Below are positions 8,601 through 16,218 of a stretch of DNA of 64,000 nt, in pieces. How positions within the stretch are numbered: the first letter of the stretch is position 1; the number at the start of each line of letters is the position of its first letter. The stretch is from Shimazuella soli (GTDB lineage: Bacteria > Bacillota > Bacilli > Thermoactinomycetales > Thermoactinomycetaceae), in NCBI RefSeq assembly GCF_022511585.1, contig NZ_JAKWBN010000004.1:1-64000 (forward strand). The letters are read 5' to 3'. The notes beneath the pieces were generated by a model. The model had not been told where the DNA came from. It searched no databases and was given only the letters and a program-made list of their open reading frames with translations. The position numbers and the translations under genes were made by a program.

Positions 8601-8978
8601 ATGCAGTTACAAAACACAGATATACTCCATTATGTACGCAAAATTTGTTCGAATCTTTCAGAAGTCATGGAACATAAAGATGGTTTTGGTTATGTAACAT
8701 TTCAAGTTCATGGAAAATCTTTTGTCAAAATAACAGATCGAGCAGGTTTGTGTTTTAAGTCCAATCGAGAAATGCAAGAATTACTCATACAAGAATCGAA
8801 GTTTTTTAAAACTCCGTATATTGGTCGCCATGGTTGGGTTTCCATTCGAAATCCGCAAGAAGAAGACTGGACTTACCTGATGGAATTGATTCAGGAAGCA
8901 TATTTACGTGCAGCTCCAAAGTATTTAGGGCAAGAGTGGAGAAAGTTAAATCAAAGAAAGTTAGTTGAAGAAAAATGA
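8601..8978 (+). CDS. MmcQ/YjbR-family protein
   Basis: A 125-residue YjbR/MmcQ (DUF419-type) protein. Hallmarks are FVKITDRAGLCFKS, the central PYIGRHGWVSI and the C-terminal LIQEAYLRAAPKYL. These small proteins resemble a double-stranded DNA-binding fold, but their biological role is not established. It lies 27 bases after the PC4-like gene and ends at a strong terminator. Confidence 0.8.
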   Translation: MQLQNTDILHYVRKICSNLSEVMEHKDGFGYVTFQVHGKSFVKITDRAGLCFKSNREMQELLIQESKFFKTPYIGRHGWVSIRNPQEEDWTYLMELIQEAYLRAAPKYLGQEWRKLNQRKLVEEK

Positions 8979-9000
8979 TCCTCTCTTCGGATCATTTTTT
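8974..9000 (+). terminator. Rho-independent terminator
   Basis: AATGATCC and GGATCATT form an 8-bp stem directly at the stop of the YjbR-family gene, followed by six T residues. Confidence 0.85.
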
Positions 9001-9037
9001 GTTTAAATCCTCTTTAAAAATTAGGGCAGAATAAATA

Positions 9038-9068
9038 TTGACCTTTCCGTTACGTTAAGGTGTAGCAT
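9038..9068 (+). promoter_or_regulatory. MerR-type promoter/operator
   Basis: TTGACC (9038-9043) and TAGCAT (9063-9068) are separated by 19 bases, the over-long spacer typical of MerR-activated promoters. The dyad ACCTT-N11-AAGGT (9041-9061) occupies that spacer. It lies 24 bases upstream of the MerR/TipAS gene, so autoregulation is likely. Confidence 0.8.
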
Positions 9069-9091
9069 TTAAATTGTCAGGAGGAGATGAG

Positions 9092-9835
9092 ATGGAATAC
9101 ACGGTTCAGAAACTGGCACACTTAGCAGGTATTAGCACAAGAACTTTGCGATTTTATGATGAGATTGATCTTTTAAAGCCGGCTAGGATCAACTCATCAG
9201 GTTATCGGATTTATGGAAAGAATGAAGTAGATGAGCTTCAGCAAATCCTCTTTTACCGAGAACTCGGATTTTCCTTAGATCAGATTAAAGAGATTGTGCA
9301 TGCTCCAGAATTTGACAAAACCGAAGCTTTAATAAGACATCGTATTCAACTCCTAGGCAAAAAGAGGCAATTGGAAACATTGATTATCAATGTAGAAAAG
9401 TCCATTGCCGCTCGGGAAGGGAGAATAAAAATGTCAGATAAGGAAAAGTTTGAAGGTTTGAAACAAAATATGATAGATGAAAACGAAATAAAGTATGGCA
9501 AAGAAATCCGAAAAAAATATGGTGATGAAGCAGTTAATCGATCCAATGAGAAGGTAACGGATTATGAGGCAATCACTCATTTGGAGAAAGAAATGATTGA
9601 AACATTGGTGGAAGCTTTTCATGATGGAGATCCTGCTAGCCCAATTGCTCAAAAAGCGGTTGATTTGCATAAACAATGGCTTATGTATTATTGGCATGAT
9701 TACAGTTTAGATGCTCATAAGGGGATCGCTCGAATGTATGTGGATGACGAAAGGTTTACTTCCTATTATGATAAATATCAACCTGGATTAGCATTATTTT
9801 TAAGAGATGCCGTTCAAATATATACAACCAATTAA
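9092..9835 (+). CDS. MerR-family regulator with TipAS effector domain
   Basis: A 247-residue regulator of the Mta/TipA type. The N-terminal MerR helix-turn-helix is YTVQKLAHLAGISTRTLRFYDEIDLLKP (in two parts, residues 3-30), with YRELGFSLDQIKEIV and a coiled coil to about residue 110. The C-terminal half (about 130-247, with PIAQKAVDLHKQWLMYYW and HKGIARMYVDDERFTSYYD) is a TipAS drug-binding domain. It probably senses amphipathic or thiopeptide-like ligands and remodels the 19-bp spacer promoter. The start is ATG 9092 after AGGAGGAGATG. No efflux gene lies directly downstream. Confidence 0.9.
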   Translation: MEYTVQKLAHLAGISTRTLRFYDEIDLLKPARINSSGYRIYGKNEVDELQQILFYRELGFSLDQIKEIVHAPEFDKTEALIRHRIQLLGKKRQLETLIINVEKSIAAREGRIKMSDKEKFEGLKQNMIDENEIKYGKEIRKKYGDEAVNRSNEKVTDYEAITHLEKEMIETLVEAFHDGDPASPIAQKAVDLHKQWLMYYWHDYSLDAHKGIARMYVDDERFTSYYDKYQPGLALFLRDAVQIYTTN

Positions 9836-9838
9836 AAC

Positions 9839-9876
9839 AAAAACCTCAGCTATGATTTGATACATAGCTGAGGTTT
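9839..9876. terminator. Bidirectional terminator
   Basis: AAAACCTCAGCTATG and CATAGCTGAGGTTTT form a perfect stem around an 8-base loop between the convergent merR and dinB genes, with A and T runs on the two sides. Confidence 0.85.
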
Positions 9877-10371
9877 TCACTCGACTCCGGAAATATCAGT
9901 ATTTGGTATTTCATCATATCCCATCTGTCGAGCCATTGTTACGATTTGCCCTTTATGATGGAATTCATGAGTGATGGCATGGATAAAGAGTTTGTTTGGG
10001 GTAGTAGTGATAATTTCATCATTATTTCTCCATAGAGCTTCTCTTTCAATGATAATGTTTCTTTCATCAGTAGATAATGTTGTATAAAAATCGTTAACAT
10101 ATTTGTCAGCTAAAAAAAACCTCTCCCGAACAGCTTGGACATCCATCTGCCTAAGGAATTCTTTTGGAGTAAGTGGTTTTTTTGTTTTTAGAAGCACAAA
10201 CGATCCTAGCCAAGCTATATAACAATCTGCAACATGAACAAGTAAATTACGAATGGATGAAAATCCGAATCCTGTCATCTGTCGGGTAAAGTCATTTGGC
10301 TCTATTTCCTCACAAAAATCTAAAAGAATATTTCTAGTCTGTTTCACCCATTCATAATGGTTTTGATCCAT
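9877..10371 (-). CDS. DinB-family protein
   Basis: A 164-residue four-helix-bundle protein of the DinB/YfiT-like superfamily. The three putative metal-ligand histidines can be placed in NLLVHVADCY, HAITHEFHHKGQIV and nearby. Members include bacillithiol- and mycothiol-dependent transferases and stress-induced proteins, so a thiol-dependent role is possible in this bacillithiol-making organism (inference). It ends at the shared terminator with the MerR gene. Confidence 0.8.
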   Translation of the reverse strand: MDQNHYEWVKQTRNILLDFCEEIEPNDFTRQMTGFGFSSIRNLLVHVADCYIAWLGSFVLLKTKKPLTPKEFLRQMDVQAVRERFFLADKYVNDFYTTLSTDERNIIIEREALWRNNDEIITTTPNKLFIHAITHEFHHKGQIVTMARQMGYDEIPNTDISGVE

Positions 10372-10516
10372 TTTCTACACCTCAAAATTAACTTCAAATT
10401 ATGATATTATTATTTCATAAAATATTGAACTCGACAAAATGTAAAATATACCTACATGAACACACTTTATTTATTTTGCATTTTTTTGTCTAACTAATCA
10501 AAAGAGGAAGATAATA

Positions 10517-11146
10517 GTGAAGAAACCATCTATTGTGGGGATGATTTGGAGACCTCATGTGGAACTTGAACGAGTTCGGTTACATCCAGCAGTTTGGCTT
10601 CCATTGGCGATAATTTCTATTGTACATGTCTTAGGTATGTTAGGAATTACGAGAGTAAAAACAGAAGAATGGCCACTTAATTCTGTTCAAACACCTCCTA
10701 CCATTACGTATTCGTATATGTCAATGGATCTTCTAATCTCTGATCTCATAACTTTTCTCTTATCCGTATGTATCGTTTCGCTCCTGATTTTTGCAATTGC
10801 CAAATCGTTTCGCAAATCAGTGACCCTCAAACAGGTATTATCTTTATCTGTTTTTCTACAAGTCATTCCTACATTAGGTTTACTCCTACAAGCAGCTGCT
10901 CATTTGTTGGAATGGGGAGAAAATATTTTTAGCTACAGTCTTCAAGATTTGTTTCATTTGACTTCTAGTCATTTTTCGTTTGTCTTTGGTTTTGTTACTA
11001 TCTTTATCATTTGGAATTGGGTGATAACAGTAGTCGGACTTCACAAAGTTATTGGTTTTCCATCCATTATAGCTATTGTCCTTACAATTATTATGTGGTA
11101 TTTACCTGTGTGGATCAGCAGTTTTTTTGTAATTCCTCAAGGATAG
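10517..11146 (+). CDS. Yip1-domain membrane protein
   Basis: A 209-residue membrane protein with about five hydrophobic segments. It begins with a cytoplasmic stretch (SIVGMIWRPHVELERVRLHP), then TM helices near residues 30, 80, 110, 150 and 180. The layout matches bacterial YIP1-family proteins of unknown function. It starts with GTG at 10517 after AGAGGAAG. Confidence 0.65.
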   Translation: MKKPSIVGMIWRPHVELERVRLHPAVWLPLAIISIVHVLGMLGITRVKTEEWPLNSVQTPPTITYSYMSMDLLISDLITFLLSVCIVSLLIFAIAKSFRKSVTLKQVLSLSVFLQVIPTLGLLLQAAAHLLEWGENIFSYSLQDLFHLTSSHFSFVFGFVTIFIIWNWVITVVGLHKVIGFPSIIAIVLTIIMWYLPVWISSFFVIPQG

Positions 11147-11215
11147 ATAAATGCAGATCAATATTTTGTGATGTTTACTTATTTGTCCTTTGATGGAAAT
11201 TGGGAGTGTGGTGAA

Positions 11216-11869
11216 ATGATTCCAAAGTGTCCAGATGTTCCCCCTCTTACACAAGAGCAAATAGATCTTCTCACCAAAATTGTCTTTCTTGATGAAGATC
11301 AAGTTTTCCCTACGAATAAAAAATGTGATCTATTATTTGTTTTTGGCGGAACTCATCCGGGATGTTGGGAAACAGCATTTGAAATATATCAAGCCAAAAA
11401 AGTAGAACGAATACTCGTGACAGGAGGGATTAAACCTGGAGCAATTCGACATTCCACCTGGAAATATGGAGATCGTCCAGAAGCTCATGTGATACGTGAA
11501 AAATTACTAGAGTTAGGAGTTTCAGACAAAGTAATTTTGATCGAAGATCGATCTACTGATACACTAGAAAATATTACATTTGCAAAAGCGTTGTTCGACT
11601 TTTCCTCTATTCAAACACTTGGTTTTGTATGTAAAAGTTATGGAGCAGGAAGACAATGGAGAACTTTGCAGAAACAGTTGCCAGCAAACCTTTCCTACAT
11701 TCCTTATCCATTTGATACTTCTCCATGGGAAAATCGACGTATTTCTCGATTCAATTGGATGCATACCCCAGAGGGCAAATCCTATGTTTATGGTGAGTAT
11801 TTGCGTATTTTGCATTATGGTCAGAAAGGTGATCTGTCACCATTATCCAAAAAAATATCTGGACTGTGA
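11216..11869 (+). CDS. YdcF/SanA-family (DUF218) protein
   Basis: A 217-residue soluble DUF218-type protein. The core is CDLLFVFGGTHPG, ERILVTGGIKPG, ILIEDRSTDTLENITFA and the late VCKSYGAGRQWRTLQ. The family includes YdcF and ElyC/SanA. YdcF binds S-adenosylmethionine, and other members are linked to envelope precursor metabolism. I prefer ATG 11216 (MIPKCPDVPP) after GGGAGTGTGGTG to the longer ORF start at 11168. No N-terminal membrane helix is present, unlike ElyC/SanA. Confidence 0.8.
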   Translation: MIPKCPDVPPLTQEQIDLLTKIVFLDEDQVFPTNKKCDLLFVFGGTHPGCWETAFEIYQAKKVERILVTGGIKPGAIRHSTWKYGDRPEAHVIREKLLELGVSDKVILIEDRSTDTLENITFAKALFDFSSIQTLGFVCKSYGAGRQWRTLQKQLPANLSYIPYPFDTSPWENRRISRFNWMHTPEGKSYVYGEYLRILHYGQKGDLSPLSKKISGL

Positions 11870-11952
11870 TAAAATAAAAAAAGATAAATTATCATCATCT
11901 CAGTGGTAGATTTATTTTGTATGGTTGAAATATCACACAAGAAGGCCTTTGC

Positions 11953-12673
11953 ATGACTACTAATGTGAATCAAGTTGTTAAACTACATAATGGTGTTGAA
12001 ATGCCTTTGTTGGGTTTAGGTGTTTGGAAGACCCCTGAAGGTTCCGTAGTAGAACAAGCAGTTGATTATGCAATCCGTTCTGGTTATCGTAGTATTGATA
12101 CAGCAAAGATTTATCAGAATGAAGTAGGTGTGGGCAAAGGGATTATTCAAAGTGATGTGAAGAGGGAAGATCTTTTTGTTACGACAAAGGTTTGGAACAG
12201 CGATCAAGGGTACGAATTTACTCTAGCTGCTATTGAAGCAAGTCTTGAGCGTTTACAACTCGATTACCTTGATTTATATTTGATTCATTGGCCTGTAGCT
12301 GGGAAGTTTACTGAAACTTGGCGGGCGTTAGAAACACTATATAAAGAGAAAAAAGTTAGAGCGATTGGTGTCAGTAACTTTCAACCTCATCATCTGGATA
12401 CATTACTTGAGAAAGCAGAAATAGTTCCAATGGTTAATCAGGTGGAATTACATCCCTACCTTACACAAATATAAGCGTACTCCAGCACAGATTATTCTTC
12501 GATGGGACATTGAAAACTCGGTAGTGACCATACCAAAATCCATTACCCCCAGTCGGATCGAGGAAAATGCAAACATCTTTGATTTTCAATTGGAAGCGGA
12601 AGACATTCTAGTATTAAATCAGTTAAATAAAGATCATCGATTTGGTCCAGACCCAGACAACTTTAACTTTTAA
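11953..12673 (+). pseudogene. Aldo/keto reductase, internally deleted and frameshifted
   Basis: The first 172 codons are a normal AKR of the YvgN type ([16 protein letters not shown], catalytic tyrosine in DTAKIYQNE, lysine in TTKVWN, histidine in LYLIHWP, then [10 protein letters not shown] and [11 protein letters not shown]). A stop follows at 12472. The C-terminal part resumes in another frame at about 12470 (RTPAQIILRWDIEN, TIPKSITPSRIEENA, GPDPDNFNF) to a stop at 12671-12673. About 45 residues that normally carry the barrel's last strands are gone. The lesion is thus a deletion plus frame change, and the enzyme is probably inactive. Confidence 0.85.
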
Positions 12674-12788
12674 TATCAAAATACCCTGTCGATACGACAT
12701 GGTATTTTTGGTGCTTGATGGAAATGTCCGAAAGGTGGTACCATACAAAAAAAGCATTAATCTTTAAAGAATTTAGGGAGATAGGCAA

Positions 12789-13298
12789 ATGGAAATATAT
12801 CAAAATCGAAATAGAAGATTACAGATGTTAGTCATAAATATCTTCCTATTTGTTCTTTTTATAGTTATTACTTTTTTTCTTTTTTTTATTTTCCTCGGCT
12901 CAATTGCGGCAGATTTTGTACAAAATTCTATTATAAATCGCCAGGATTTTGTTTTACTTGCTCCTATTTTTTTATTTGGATTATCAGGGTTACTCTCTTT
13001 TTATAGTGTTCGAAAGCATTGGAATTTCCTAAAACTAAAAAATCCTATTATGACTGTTACCGACAAAGGGTTAGAAGTATATCATTCTTTTCATGATAAA
13101 ATAATGAAATCTTGGGACGAAATTGGAGAAATTGAATTTCGTTTTTACATGAGGCATTATGGGCGACGCCGCAAAAGTTTGTTAATTAAAGATATGGATG
13201 ATACACCATTGGCTAATGTTCCTATAAACATGTTAGATGCCAGCATAGAAGAAGTATTAGTAGAAATAGAGAAATATATGAAAGTAAACCGTACTTAA
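12789..13298 (+). CDS. Two-TM protein with C-terminal PH-like domain, unknown
   Basis: A 169-residue protein with two N-terminal membrane helices (about 14-40 and 55-75) followed by a ~90-residue cytoplasmic domain (IMTVTDKGLEVYHSFHDK, SWDEIGEIEFRFYM) that looks like the STM3941-type bacterial PH-like fold. No specific function is known. ATG 12789 follows TTAGGGAG. Confidence 0.65.
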   Translation: MEIYQNRNRRLQMLVINIFLFVLFIVITFFLFFIFLGSIAADFVQNSIINRQDFVLLAPIFLFGLSGLLSFYSVRKHWNFLKLKNPIMTVTDKGLEVYHSFHDKIMKSWDEIGEIEFRFYMRHYGRRRKSLLIKDMDDTPLANVPINMLDASIEEVLVEIEKYMKVNRT

Positions 13299-13344
13299 TA
13301 TAATTAGTTTCATTGATTTGAGGTTGTTTTTGCAAAAATGAACA

Positions 13345-13384
13345 AAAAACACAGCCCTTTGTATGAACGGCTGTGTTTTTTGTT
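13345..13384. terminator. Bidirectional terminator
   Basis: AAAAAACACAGCC and GGCTGTGTTTTTT form a stem between convergent genes, with A and T runs serving both directions. Confidence 0.85.
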
Positions 13385-14916
13385 TAGAATATTTCATCCA
13401 ATAACTTTTTAGCTCTGTATTTGGAGATATTAAAGGATTGCCAATCTTTTTCTTTATCCAGTTGGCTTTTTATCATTTTAAGATTTTTATCAATAATGGG
13501 TTTTAACTTCGGTTCACTTCTCAATCTTATCAGTTGTGGAACTGCTGCATAGGAAAGTTGATTGAGATAAGAAATATCTACATATTCACTATAGCGATAT
13601 CGATTCTTGTTACTATATGGAGCTGATGTTGATAGGTTTTGTTTTGTTGAGTAATATCTCTTTACATTTTGCTCTGCGATAATTTGATCGATGTTAATAT
13701 AGTTAAGGGTAACATACCAGATTAGGATTACAATAGATGATATTCTTATCAGGGATATATCATTTTTCCATGTTTTCATGAGAGAGATTATCATGAAAGA
13801 TAAAAGCAAGATCATAAAAGCATGAACTAAAATGCGAGTATAAGTGTACCCGTAAACTCCTTCATATAGAGAAAGCTTTTGAAATGCAGAAACCAAAATA
13901 AAAGCTGTACAAGCAGTCAATATACTCAGTAAAACTTGCACAATTCGGTATATAGTAATTTGCTTTTTTTGAACCAAGTAAATGACTAAGATCACAATGA
14001 AAATGTTTAATATGGTTACGATTACAAGTTGATAAAAGCCTTGTGTAGCATATTCTGCATACGTAACCCCAGTTGGTAATAAGCGTTTTGCTGCTCCAAA
14101 TAAATAAGAAACTTGGATAGCCGTAAACAAGATATAAATAATATTGATAAGAAATAGGATAGTTAAGGTGATAATACCATCGATTCGAAATGGTTTTCTT
14201 TCGAATTCAACAGAAGGTAGTTCAATATCTTCAAATGGATGCTTCAATGACCAAAAAAAGGTGAATATAATGAAAAAGACAATTAAAATAAGAAATATTT
14301 GAAAAGGAATATCTCCGAAATCCATTTTCCAAAAAAAGTTAGGGATTTCATTTATCCAATGATTAAAAATACTGTCCGCAGAGGTGAGTAAGACTACAAT
14401 AACCCCAATAAGTGGGAGGGAAAATAATATCCCAATGAGCACTTTTCCAATGACTCCATAAGCTGATTTATTGCTCTTTAACCGCACCCATTCTCCTATT
14501 ATTTTGAATGGAACTAAAATATTTGCGATTGATTCCATGGTCTTATTAAAAACCTCACCAAGAAAAGGAAGTTTATACCAGGGGTGTTTATTGTTCTTTG
14601 TTAATAATATTGCTTGTACGATAAATAACAAAGAAACAATGAGAGCATTGAGTACGTGGAATTCGTCATTTGAATACAAAACAAAAGTTAAAATTAAAAA
14701 GAAAATGGGAATAGTTAAAAACCATGCGAAATTTTTATCGAATTGAATTTTTTCTTTGAAAATAAAGTAGAAAAAAACATAGAATAGAAGCCAAAAGATT
14801 AGAAAAGATATACCAACTGTTATGTCGTAAAACAGATAGTCAAAAAGAACTCCCATGAAAAGACTTCCAAATAAAAGAAATACATTGAGTTTTGTTAGTT
14901 TTGAAGACTCACTCAT
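13384..14916 (-). CDS. DUF4153/DUF4173-like multi-pass membrane protein
   Basis: A 510-residue integral membrane protein with roughly ten to twelve hydrophobic helices. TYAEYATQGFYQLVIVTILN and the final soluble domain (YLNQLSYAAVPQLIRL, DWQSFNISKYRAKKLL) fit the DUF4153/DUF4173 group. The role is unknown. AAGGAGATC precedes the ATG. It shares a terminator region with the convergent PH-like gene. Confidence 0.7.
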   Translation of the reverse strand: MSESSKLTKLNVFLLFGSLFMGVLFDYLFYDITVGISFLIFWLLFYVFFYFIFKEKIQFDKNFAWFLTIPIFFLILTFVLYSNDEFHVLNALIVSLLFIVQAILLTKNNKHPWYKLPFLGEVFNKTMESIANILVPFKIIGEWVRLKSNKSAYGVIGKVLIGILFSLPLIGVIVVLLTSADSIFNHWINEIPNFFWKMDFGDIPFQIFLILIVFFIIFTFFWSLKHPFEDIELPSVEFERKPFRIDGIITLTILFLINIIYILFTAIQVSYLFGAAKRLLPTGVTYAEYATQGFYQLVIVTILNIFIVILVIYLVQKKQITIYRIVQVLLSILTACTAFILVSAFQKLSLYEGVYGYTYTRILVHAFMILLLSFMIISLMKTWKNDISLIRISSIVILIWYVTLNYINIDQIIAEQNVKRYYSTKQNLSTSAPYSNKNRYRYSEYVDISYLNQLSYAAVPQLIRLRSEPKLKPIIDKNLKMIKSQLDKEKDWQSFNISKYRAKKLLDEIF

Positions 14917-14955
14917 ACATGATCTCCTTATTTTTATGTATATTTTAAATATTAA

Positions 14956-15180
14956 TCATTATATTACAAAATGATAGATAATACGAAAATAATGTGGATG
15001 CCAGTATTTTTTTAATTAGTATTGCATGAAATGATTCATAGACATGGTATCAAATATATTTATTTGGCTCAGAAAATAAATGCGAGACTGGATAACAAGA
15101 TATTGTTCGGTCAAAAGGTCAAAGAAATCACCTTACATATCCTGAGAGACAACAAATTTCTTCATTTAAAATTAAAATAA
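14956..15180 (+). pseudogene. Decayed fragment of an HExxH zinc metalloprotease-like gene
   Basis: One frame reads IMWMPVFF, then TAA (15013-15015), then LVLHEMIHRHGIKYIYLAQK, continuing to a stop at 15178-15180. HEMIH is an HExxH zinc-site motif preceded by the hydrophobic strand normal for SprT-like or related metalloproteases. A single in-frame stop splits the motif's lead-in from its N-terminal side, and both ends of the gene are missing. It is best read as a gene remnant. It lies in a 340-base gap that otherwise holds only the upstream region of the L,D-transpeptidase gene. Confidence 0.4.
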
Positions 15181-15260
15181 TTGACATAGATATTCTCTTT
15201 TCAATAGTTGCATTTTTCGATATGCTAAGTATGTTATTTAAATAGAAAGAGGAGAAAAAG

Positions 15261-16151
15261 ATGCAACGATTGAAGGGGTATGTTTACTTTACTTTCATTT
15301 TGACGTTTGCAATGTTAGTTGGAATTACTCTTCCGACTCATACAAATGCTGCTCCGGTCTCTTATAAAATAGAGATCAGCAAGACCACTGATAAAACACC
15401 TAGCAAACTATATCTTTACCGCAATGGAAAAGTAATAAAGGTTTATCCAGTGGCAACTGGAGCAAATACGGCAAAAATTCCAGCTGGTTCCAAAGTATTT
15501 CCAGCTTCTGCTACACCAGAAGGAACTTTTCCAATTGTGATGAAAACCGTAAATCCTCAATGGAAAAATGTCCCTGGTACGATCAACGGTAAACCAAATC
15601 CAAATAATCCTTTGGGTGTTCGCTGGCATGGGTTGAATGTAAATGGGGATGGGGGAAGATATTATGGTATTCATGGTACCAATAACCCTAGCTCGATTGG
15701 GAAACATGTTTCCCACGGATGTATTCGGATGTTCAATAAAGACGTAGTAGAGTTGTTTAACATCGTTCCATTAGGAACCCCTGTTTGGATTCATACAGGT
15801 CCCTCCACAGGAGTTTGGAAAGGGGATCCGAACGTAGGAGCAAAAACTTCAGCGAACAGTTATACAGCATCCTTTCCTGGCAAGCAATACTTTAAAAAAG
15901 GCGCAAGCAATAAATATGTTTATCAATTAGGTGTGATGTTGCAAAGAGTGGGAAAAGGGAAACATTATCGTGTTGGTCCATCCAACCAATTTACGGAAGC
16001 AGATCGTCTGAATGTACAAGAATATCAATTATCACAAGGCTTTAAAGGTACAAAACCAGGACAAGATGCGGATGGTTATCCTGGTCCAGAAACGTGGAAT
16101 CGTCTTGTTAAACAAAGTAAGATTTTAGAGGTAAATACAACTAATAACTAA
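15261..16151 (+). CDS. L,D-transpeptidase (YkuD) with peptidoglycan-binding tail
   Basis: A 296-residue secreted cell-wall enzyme. Residues 1-31 are a signal peptide ending THTNAAP. The YkuD domain (about 33-180) has HGTNNPSSIGKHVSHGCIRM with catalytic C154 and H152. The C-terminal ~90 residues (LQRVGKGKHYRVGP, DRLNVQEYQLSQGFKG, DGYPGPETWNRL) are a peptidoglycan-binding-like module. It should make 3-3 cross-links or attach proteins to peptidoglycan outside the cell, possibly in the spore envelope (inference). ATG follows AGAGGAGAAAAAG. Confidence 0.9.
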   Translation: MQRLKGYVYFTFILTFAMLVGITLPTHTNAAPVSYKIEISKTTDKTPSKLYLYRNGKVIKVYPVATGANTAKIPAGSKVFPASATPEGTFPIVMKTVNPQWKNVPGTINGKPNPNNPLGVRWHGLNVNGDGGRYYGIHGTNNPSSIGKHVSHGCIRMFNKDVVELFNIVPLGTPVWIHTGPSTGVWKGDPNVGAKTSANSYTASFPGKQYFKKGASNKYVYQLGVMLQRVGKGKHYRVGPSNQFTEADRLNVQEYQLSQGFKGTKPGQDADGYPGPETWNRLVKQSKILEVNTTNN

Positions 16152-16156
16152 TTGAT

Positions 16157-16192
16157 AAAAACAACTACTGTAAAAAGGTAGTTGTTTTTTGT
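16157..16192. terminator. Terminator after the L,D-transpeptidase
   Basis: AAAACAACTAC and GTAGTTGTTTT form a stem with T6 on the plus strand and A-rich sequence opposite. It may also serve the convergent yitJ gene. Confidence 0.85.
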
Positions 16193-16218
16193 GTGTAGTA
16201 GCTTTTTTCTGTTTTGGC

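Noticed and set aside
12735-12760. GGTGGTACC resembling a T-box
   Set aside because: The rest of the T-box consensus, specifier stem and terminator are absent.
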